From assembly GCA_002413345.1 (NCBI GenBank), contig DHWU01000021.1:1-9530 (forward strand): DNA of 9,530 nucleotides, in the 5' to 3' direction. How positions within the stretch are numbered: position 1 is the stretch's first letter; each line of letters opens with the position of its first letter. Both the position numbers and the translations under genes were made by a program. Shown piece by piece: positions 6,100 to 9,530 of the stretch. The notes under the pieces were generated by a model. The model worked only from the letters and a program-made list of their open reading frames with translations, was not told the origin of the DNA and searched no databases. The DNA is from Propionibacteriaceae bacterium UBA5174. GTDB taxonomy: Bacteria > Actinomycetota > Actinomycetes > Propionibacteriales > Propionibacteriaceae.

Positions 6100-6996
6100 G
6101 TGCAGACAGTTTCGCGGCGATATCGACAGGGACTTGGCGGTTGGTGGTGGGGCGCATTCGTTAGTGTCCCGTTGATTTTGGCCGCGATCGGCACCAATAC
6201 CAGCACCGCCGCACCCGACACCGCCAGTTCCACCCGCCAACCCATTCTTGGCCTGTCCACACCAGCCGATGCAGTCTGGATATCGCTACAACGATCTGGT
6301 CAGACCGTCAGCATTACCGGGTCATTTCCGGACGAAACCAGCAGGCAAGCCGCAATGGCTGCCGTCCAAATCGGGCTGGGACCCGAGATCACGATTAACG
6401 ACCTCAGCACCGTTACGCCTGGCTCAACCGGGATTTCCCCCCAGACCGCGCAAGCATTGGGCACGGCATTGGCAGTGGCTCCAGATCTGCGGATTAGCTT
6501 CGACGGCCTCACCGCAACTTATGCCGGAACCGCACCGACAAAACAGGCCGAACAGGCCGTTCTGGCGGCCGGGTCGACCGCTTACCCCGGCGCTTCAGTG
6601 CTGAACCACCTGAACGTAACCGCGATCACCGATTGCCGCACCCTCCCCGATCGACTGGCCTCGACCGTTGGTTCCGGGCAGATTAGGTTTAGCTACGGGT
6701 CGAGCGATTTGTCGAAGGCTGGCGAGCAAGCGATCGGAACTGCCGCCACCATCTTGCGAGCCTGCCCGGAGATCCGGGTGACCGTATTTGGCTACGCCGA
6801 TAAGTCTGGTTCCACCGAATCAAATCTCGCCATTTCCAAAGACCGGGCGGAGGTGGTCGCGTCCAGGCTCCGCAAGCAAGGTGTGACCAACCCGATCCGC
6901 TGGCAGGGACGCGGCAGCAACAACCCGATCGCACCCAATTCCAGCAACCCGGGCCGGATAGCTAACCGCCGCGCGACGATCGTGGCAGAGAAGTGA
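6100..6996 (+). CDS. arfA: OmpA-family protein, ArfA-like
   Basis: A 298-aa envelope protein. After RRYRQ there is one hydrophobic segment (about 14-32, containing PLILAAIG), a membrane anchor with the rest outside. Residues about 55-173 hold two BON-like repeats (SGQTVSITGSFPDE and later LRISFDGLTATYAGTAP). Residues about 185-298 form an OmpA C-terminal peptidoglycan-binding domain: GYADKSG with D234 and KDRAE with R249, whose 15-residue spacing is that of the diaminopimelate-binding Asp/Arg pair in OmpA domains. Cys179 and Cys222 match the position and spacing of the disulfide I recall in M. tuberculosis ArfA (Rv0899, OmpATb), which has the same anchor-BON-OmpA order and slightly greater length. 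Rv0899-Rv0901 have been linked to ammonia release and growth at acid pH; whether that applies here is inference. The start is GTG with a G-rich stretch (GGGGG) about 7 nt upstream. It is the first gene of a three-gene operon. Confidence 0.88.
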   Translation: MQTVSRRYRQGLGGWWWGAFVSVPLILAAIGTNTSTAAPDTASSTRQPILGLSTPADAVWISLQRSGQTVSITGSFPDETSRQAAMAAVQIGLGPEITINDLSTVTPGSTGISPQTAQALGTALAVAPDLRISFDGLTATYAGTAPTKQAEQAVLAAGSTAYPGASVLNHLNVTAITDCRTLPDRLASTVGSGQIRFSYGSSDLSKAGEQAIGTAATILRACPEIRVTVFGYADKSGSTESNLAISKDRAEVVASRLRKQGVTNPIRWQGRGSNNPIAPNSSNPGRIANRRATIVAEK

Positions 6997-7003
6997 GGCA
7001 CCA

Positions 7004-7159
7004 ATGAACTTCCTGATCAGTTTCCTCTGCTATCTCGCCGCATTCGGTGCGGGCGCTGGCCTCACTTGGTTGATAGTCAGAGTCGCAGTCAATGCTCAAG
7101 ACCCAGACCAGGCTTTGGCCCACATCAGATCAGCCAACTCCACGAAGGCAGTCGAATGA
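7004..7159 (+). CDS. arfB: Small membrane protein, ArfB-like
   Basis: A 51-aa protein with one transmembrane segment: MNFLISFLCYLAAFGAGAGL continues as TWLIVRVAV, then a short polar tail ending in STKAVE. Size, position directly after an ArfA-like gene, and the pattern of an N-terminal M-[DN]-F, a CYL and an A-F-G-G hydrophobic stretch match ArfB (Rv0900) of the mycobacterial arfABC operon as I recall it. Its ribosome site TGAGG (6994-6998) overlaps the arfA stop codon, and its own stop overlaps the next start as ATGA, so translation is tightly coupled to both neighbours. It is thought of as an accessory membrane protein of ArfA; its molecular activity is not known. Confidence 0.8.
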   Translation: MNFLISFLCYLAAFGAGAGLTWLIVRVAVNAQDPDQALAHIRSANSTKAVE

Positions 7160-7713
7160 ATATCAGTTGGTGGCTGGTGGCAGTGGCGTTCATCCTGGGC
7201 ATGGGCTTCACCTACCTGCGGATCGTGCGCAAGGTGAATGCACTCAGTTCAGAATCCGATTCTGGACTCACCCAGATCAACACCGCCGCCAATTCCGAGC
7301 CAGCCAGCGATTCCGAGTCCAGTGATCCTGAGTCAAGTGATCCTGAGTCCAGTGGTTCCGAATCCAATGATCCCCAGTCCAGTGATCTGGTCCGCCTCGG
7401 GACGGCAGCTGCACCGTCGGATTTGCCGCCCCTCCTGGCTGACTCCGACGAGTGCCCCTGGTGGGACGTCGCGTTCGTCGCCCACCGTCCGAATCCTGAG
7501 GAGATCGCTGCCATCACCGAAGCGGTGACTCACAGCACCCCAGATCCGTGCCCCGGACCAGTCCAGGGCAACGCCACATCGATGCTGTATTACACCGAAG
7601 ACAGCCCCTGGTCCGCGCGCACCAATGCCGAACAACAGTTTGCCAGTGAGGAAGAGGCCCAGGCCGCTGGGTACACCCGCTGGGATGCCAAGAGCCCCCA
7701 GCCAAACAACTAG
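7156..7713 (+). CDS. arfC: Membrane protein with sunset-type C-terminal domain, ArfC-like
   Basis: A 185-aa protein. An N-terminal transmembrane helix (about 4-22, SWWLVAVAFILGMGFTYLRI) is followed by a low-complexity acidic Ser/Asp/Glu linker with five 5-residue repeats (52-76), a middle segment with CPWWD, and a C-terminal domain (about 132-178). The last contains QGNATSMLYYTEDSPW and FASEEEAQAAGYTRW, the pattern of the sunset domain in actinobacterial ArfC-type channel accessory proteins. Rv0901 (ArfC) has the same topology and a similar YYTPEDP / W-F-x-D-E-E-S-A ending. The start is ATG 7156, overlapping the arfB stop by ATGA, with GAAGG 7 nt upstream; the longer frame beginning at 7066 would run across arfB. 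It is the last gene of the operon, followed by a terminator. The linker is much more acidic than I recall for the mycobacterial protein. Confidence 0.82.
   Translation: MNISWWLVAVAFILGMGFTYLRIVRKVNALSSESDSGLTQINTAANSEPASDSESSDPESSDPESSGSESNDPQSSDLVRLGTAAAPSDLPPLLADSDECPWWDVAFVAHRPNPEEIAAITEAVTHSTPDPCPGPVQGNATSMLYYTEDSPWSARTNAEQQFASEEEAQAAGYTRWDAKSPQPNN
7309..7383 (+). repeat. Five tandem 15-bp units coding an acidic Ser-rich linker
   Basis: Five in-frame 15-bp units begin at 7309, 7324, 7339, 7354 and 7369, with consensus GATCCTGAGTCCAGT. They encode D/G-S/P-E/Q-S-S/N repeats (residues 52-76 of the ArfC-like protein). Units 2 and 3 differ at a single base; units 4 and 5 are more diverged. 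The pattern suggests growth by slipped replication, and keeps frame because each unit is five codons. Confidence 0.85.
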
Positions 7714-7723
7714 CCGGAACCAA

Positions 7724-7749
7724 AAACGACCCGAATCCCCGGGCCGTTT
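7724..7749. terminator. Bidirectional terminator between arfC and tRNA-Gly
   Basis: AAACGACCCG / CGGGCCGTTT (7724-7733 and 7740-7749) forms a stem with one mismatch and a 6-nt loop. On the plus strand it ends in GTTTCTC, 10 nt after the arfC stop. On the minus strand it ends in GTTTTTGG, a better T tract, just after the 3' end of the tRNA gene. It therefore probably ends both convergent transcripts. Confidence 0.7.
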
Positions 7750-7756
7750 CTCACCT

Positions 7757-7830
7757 TGGAGCGGATGACGGGAATCGAACCCGCACTGTCAGCTTGGGAA
7801 GCTGATGTTCTACCATTGAACTACATCCGC
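7757..7830 (-). tRNA. tRNA-Gly (anticodon CCC)
   Basis: Read on the minus strand it folds into a full cloverleaf: acceptor GCGGATG/CATCCGC, D arm GTTC-AATGGTA-GAAC, anticodon stem TCAGC/GCTGA with loop TTCCCAA (anticodon CCC, reading GGG), variable loop CAGTG, and T arm GCGGG-TTCGATT-CCCGT with a closing G-T pair. The discriminator base is U, usual for tRNA-Gly, and the 3' CCA is encoded (7757-7759 as TGG on the plus strand). Length is 71 nt plus CCA. It is a single tRNA gene, convergent with the arf operon. Confidence 0.95.
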
Positions 7831-7859
7831 CAGCACCGTCTGACGGCGAAGCGAACGGT

Positions 7860-7865
7860 AGTCTA
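7860..7865 (-). promoter_or_regulatory. Possible -10 hexamer of the tRNA-Gly promoter
   Basis: TAGACT on the minus strand fits the TANNNT form of actinobacterial -10 elements and would start transcription about 20-25 nt before the mature tRNA 5' end. I find no good -35 hexamer at 17-18 nt spacing, so this rests on the -10 and position only. Confidence 0.35.
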
Positions 7866-7867
7866 GC

Positions 7868-7883
7868 CGGTGCTTGAGCACCG
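7868..7883. repeat. 16-bp palindrome upstream of the tRNA, with a third copy nearby
   Basis: CGGTGCTTGAGCACCG is a perfect 7-bp inverted repeat with a 2-nt centre, lying just upstream of the putative tRNA -10 hexamer. A third copy of AGCACCG occurs at 7832-7838, two bases from the tRNA 5' end, able to pair with 7868-7874 instead. The arrangement could be an operator for a dimeric protein, or alternative stems in the tRNA leader. Confidence 0.4.
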
Positions 7884-8000
7884 CCGCATCCGGTCACTCT
7901 GACGCCACGCGCGAACAATGTGGACTAAAACCAGCACTGTGGTCGTTAGGTCTGCCAAACTGCTGACTTGACAGGAACACTGTGATGAACCTGCACCGAC

Positions 8001-8009
8001 GGAGGAGGG
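8001..8009 (+). promoter_or_regulatory. Strong ribosome binding site of the LuxR-type gene
   Basis: GGAGGAGGG ends 3 nt before the ATG at 8013, its first GGAGG core giving the usual 7-nt spacing. It firmly sets the start of the 230-aa regulator and predicts efficient translation. Confidence 0.7.
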
Positions 8010-8012
8010 CGA

Positions 8013-8705
8013 ATGACCAGAGAAGACCGGGCCATCACCATCCTTGACCTAATGCATCAGGCTTGGGCGATTCTTGGCACCGGCGATGAAGCCGAGCAGC
8101 TGATCTGCCGGGTCCTTGGCAAGGCCGCCAGCGCCGACGGTGCGGCATTAGTTGGGCTCGACGCCACCGGTGCACCAATGGCTCATGCAGCTTGGCCCAA
8201 TGACCGGCTGTCAGCGGCTTTGGCCGATGTGGCCGGACGCGGCCGCTCCCACTCCACCAGTATCCTGCGTGGCGGCCAACACCCCGTCCTGGGTGAAGTG
8301 GTGCTGATCGGGGCCGAATTCGACGACCAACCGGCCAGCCGTCCCCGGTCCCGAATCCTGGTGCTGTCCAAGAAGGGCGGATTTTCCGCCGACGGCAAAT
8401 CCCTGCTGGCCGACGCTGCGGCACCCTTGAACTTCTTGATGCCCCAAGCCGCCGATGCCTGCCAGCTCTCCCGCCAGGCGAACACTGCGGCCGAAGCCGC
8501 GGCCGCTTTGAATCTCACCCCTCGCGAAGTCGAGGTTCTGCAACTGCTCGCCGACGGGCTGTTGGCTCGCACTATCGCCACTCGACTCGGCCTGTCGCCC
8601 CGCACCGTTCATAAGCACTTGAGCAATGTGTACACCAAGCTGGGCGTCCACGACCGGCTGGTGGCCGTCGGGATTGCTCGCGAGCACGGGCTAATCACGG
8701 CCTGA
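8013..8705 (+). CDS. LuxR-family transcriptional regulator
   Basis: A 230-aa DNA-binding regulator. The C-terminal LuxR/FixJ-type helix-turn-helix occupies about 168-227: LTPREVEVLQLLADGL, IATRLGLSPRTVHKHL as the turn and recognition helix, then NVYTKLGVHDR. The N-terminal part (about 1-160) has no receiver-domain Asp/Lys pattern, no ATPase Walker motif and no autoinducer-domain Trp/Asp signature that I can see. Its alternation of strands and helices (AALVGLDATGAPMAHAAW, then GEVVLIGAEF and RILVLSKKGG) resembles a divergent GAF-like sensor domain. The ligand and targets are unknown. It is a lone gene with its own control region upstream (7884-8012), convergent with the next gene. Confidence 0.88.
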   Translation: MTREDRAITILDLMHQAWAILGTGDEAEQLICRVLGKAASADGAALVGLDATGAPMAHAAWPNDRLSAALADVAGRGRSHSTSILRGGQHPVLGEVVLIGAEFDDQPASRPRSRILVLSKKGGFSADGKSLLADAAAPLNFLMPQAADACQLSRQANTAAEAAAALNLTPREVEVLQLLADGLLARTIATRLGLSPRTVHKHLSNVYTKLGVHDRLVAVGIAREHGLITA

Positions 8706-8712
8706 TCAAGCT

Positions 8713-8734
8713 TCGCTAGGCGCAAACCCAGCGA
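8713..8734 (+). terminator. Weak terminator-like hairpin after the LuxR-type gene
   Basis: TCGCT-A-GG / CC-C-AGCGA with a 6-nt loop lies in the 30-nt gap between convergent genes and is followed on the plus strand by GTCATTTCTTC, a loose T-rich tail that runs into the end of the neighbouring gene. The stem has a mismatch and is short. Confidence 0.3.
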
Positions 8735-8735
8735 G

Positions 8736-9122
8736 TCATTTCTTCTCGGCCAGTTTCGGCGACAACCAGATTGGCAGCAGCCAGATACTCAAAGCCGACA
8801 CCAGCCAGATCACCAAGCTGGCCAGGATCCAAGCAACTGGGCCCGCCAAAGTGATTCCGCCCGGAGTGAGACTAGCGATCAGCAGCGCAAGAGCGGTCGA
8901 GATCAGCCCAACTCCCCCGAGCAGGGGCGAAGCTGACTTCTTCCACATCCTCGTCAGTAGCCAATCGAAGAATCCCTGCGCCAACATGTACACCGCGACG
9001 GTCACAACAAAGCCCGCCAGGCCGACGCGAAAACCACGGTCGCTGAGAATCCAGGACGCCAGCAGCAAGCCGAGCGCCGAAGACCCACAGAAGATGCCCG
9101 CCAAGATGAGTGCCCTCTTCAT
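8736..9122 (-). CDS. Small integral membrane protein, holin-like (uncertain family)
   Basis: A 128-aa very hydrophobic protein with four predicted membrane segments: about 4-26, 33-55, 68-88 and 92-122, split by the basic loop TRMWKK (57-62) and the turn TPGG (86-89), and ending in KLAEKK. Length and topology resemble actinobacterial proteins often annotated as phage holin family or 4-TM membrane proteins; there is no phage context here, so a lytic function should not be assumed. The ATG start at 9122 has AGGG 7 nt upstream. It is convergent with the LuxR-type gene and divergent from the DUF1707 gene. I do not recognise a specific function. Confidence 0.7.
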   Translation of the reverse strand: MKRALILAGIFCGSSALGLLLASWILSDRGFRVGLAGFVVTVAVYMLAQGFFDWLLTRMWKKSASPLLGGVGLISTALALLIASLTPGGITLAGPVAWILASLVIWLVSALSIWLLPIWLSPKLAEKK

Positions 9123-9201
9123 ATCCGAACCCTACTGGCGATCAGGCTCCGCCGCCGGAGACTCAGGGACTATCCCCACTGCTCCCCCAACTGCCCAAAA
9201 A

Positions 9202-9216
9202 GCGCTGTCTCAGCGC
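9202..9216. promoter_or_regulatory. Palindrome GCGCTG-TCT-CAGCGC in the divergent promoter region
   Basis: A perfect 6-bp inverted repeat with a 3-nt centre, placed 12 nt upstream of the TAGGTT hexamer, which is where the -35 region would be. It lies in the 119-bp divergent gap and could control either or both of the flanking genes. The regulator is unknown. Confidence 0.4.
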
Positions 9217-9228
9217 AGCTGATTGGCC

Positions 9229-9234
9229 TAGGTT
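9229..9234 (+). promoter_or_regulatory. Leaderless -10 promoter element (TAGGTT)
   Basis: TAGGTT fits the TANNNT -10 form and ends exactly 7 nt before the ATG at 9242, the spacing at which transcription starts at the start codon. There is no good Shine-Dalgarno at normal distance. This combination is typical of leaderless mRNAs, common in actinomycetes. No clear -35 is visible. Confidence 0.55.
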
Positions 9235-9241
9235 CATAGGC

Positions 9242-9530
9242 ATGAGCATTCCCGAACCCACCGATGTGGGCCCCGCCGTTGGTGGTGACCGATCAGTCGC
9301 CGAAAGTGACCGCCAACAGGTGGTCGCCCTGCTAAGCGCTGCCCGGCACGAAGGGCGACTGACTGCACCCGAAGCCGAGCGGCGTACTTTGGCCGCTGGC
9401 CATGCTCAGGTCTTCGACGACCTGGTGGTACTGACTCGCGACCTAGTGGCAACCGACACCTCCCGCGTCAGCTACAGCTCCCCAGCCACTGAGGACACCG
9501 ACCGTGTGGTGTGCATCTTCAGCGGAGTAA
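9242..9530 (+). CDS. DUF1707 (SHOCT-like) family protein, 5' part only
   Basis: The first 96 residues of a gene cut by the window end. Residues about 17-70 match the DUF1707 pattern seen in many actinobacterial proteins: DRQQVVALLSAARHEGRLT, then EAERRTLAA and a closing DLVVLTRDL, with the usual helix-helix spacing. After a short polar linker, DRVVCIFSGV (88-96) resembles the start of the beta-rich LiaF-like (cell-wall-active antibiotic response) domain that often follows DUF1707, which predicts a soluble or membrane-associated envelope-stress protein. The canonical W or Arg/Asp at the beginning of DUF1707 is degenerate here. Translation probably starts on a leaderless mRNA. Confidence 0.7.
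   Translation, partial: MSIPEPTDVGPAVGGDRSVAESDRQQVVALLSAARHEGRLTAPEAERRTLAAGHAQVFDDLVVLTRDLVATDTSRVSYSSPATEDTDRVVCIFSGV

Noticed and set aside
4617..6175. Long plus-strand open frames opposite the 462-aa coiled-coil gene (for example 4617-5345 and 4787-6175)
   Set aside because: They are Ser/Ala- or Leu/Arg-rich antisense readings of a GC-rich, Ala/Glu-biased gene, with no domain and no ribosome site; the minus-strand gene has the better start, composition and neighbours.
5873..6175. Plus-strand frame starting ATG 5873, about 100 codons
   Set aside because: No ribosome site, no conserved features, overlaps the arfA start and crosses both inverted repeats.
7066..7155. Longer N-terminus for the ArfC-like protein starting at 7066
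   Set aside because: It would run across the arfB gene in another frame and place 30 polar residues before a clear N-terminal membrane helix; ATG 7156 has a ribosome site and the ATGA overlap.
7968..7996. TTGACA at 7968-7973 as the -35 of the LuxR-type gene
   Set aside because: The -35 match is perfect, but the hexamers at 16-18 nt spacing (such as CTGCAC) are not acceptable -10 elements.
8736..9122. Phage remnant suggested by the holin-like membrane protein
   Set aside because: No endolysin, integrase or other phage gene nearby; small four-helix proteins of this kind are common chromosomal genes.

Overview
The window looks like chromosomal DNA of an actinomycete (Actinomycetota). The base composition is moderately GC-rich, GTG starts are used, the coiled-coil proteins carry a DivIVA/FilP-like N-terminus, and there are homologues of the mycobacterial ArfA/ArfB/ArfC proteins and of the DUF1707 family. 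I cannot name a genus. The run of 19 G at the very start looks like a contig-end sequencing or assembly artefact. I see no phage, IS, CRISPR or toxin-antitoxin genes; gene content is that of an ordinary chromosome rather than a mobile island.

Layout. Positions 1-223 hold no gene, but there is a terminator-like hairpin just after the first gene. On the minus strand lie a PAS-domain protein with an Aer-type, probably flavin-binding sensor domain and an unrecognised helical output region (224-1606), a 407-base gene-free stretch with operator-like palindromes (1607-2013), galactokinase galK (2014-3195), and two Ala/Glu-rich coiled-coil proteins (3313-4404 and 4424-5812). The coiled-coil pair forms a tight unit in which the 462-aa protein is transcribed first and the 363-aa DivIVA-like protein second. 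galK may be read through from it, although a hairpin lies between them.

A 287-base divergent region (5813-6099), unusually rich in inverted repeats, separates this unit from a plus-strand operon of three genes. That operon encodes an OmpA-family ArfA-like protein (6100-6996), a 51-aa ArfB-like membrane protein (7004-7159) and an ArfC-like membrane protein with a C-terminal sunset-type domain (7156-7713). Gene order, sizes, membrane topology and sequence motifs match the arfABC operon of Mycobacterium tuberculosis (Rv0899-Rv0901). The operon ends at a bidirectional terminator shared with a convergent tRNA-Gly(CCC) gene (7757-7830, minus).

Downstream are a stand-alone LuxR-type regulator (8013-8705, plus), a convergent four-helix holin-like membrane protein (8736-9122, minus), and the start of a DUF1707-family gene (from 9242, plus), cut by the window end and probably translated from a leaderless mRNA.

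A working picture (inference): the window centres on cell-envelope and cell-shape functions. A filament-forming coiled-coil pair lies back to back with an envelope-anchored, peptidoglycan-binding OmpA-type operon, and membrane and signalling genes surround them. The most interesting points are the intact arfABC arrangement beside the coiled-coil pair, the C-terminal motif shared by the two coiled-coil proteins, the Aer-like PAS protein with no chemoreceptor output domain, and the palindromes in the divergent control regions.
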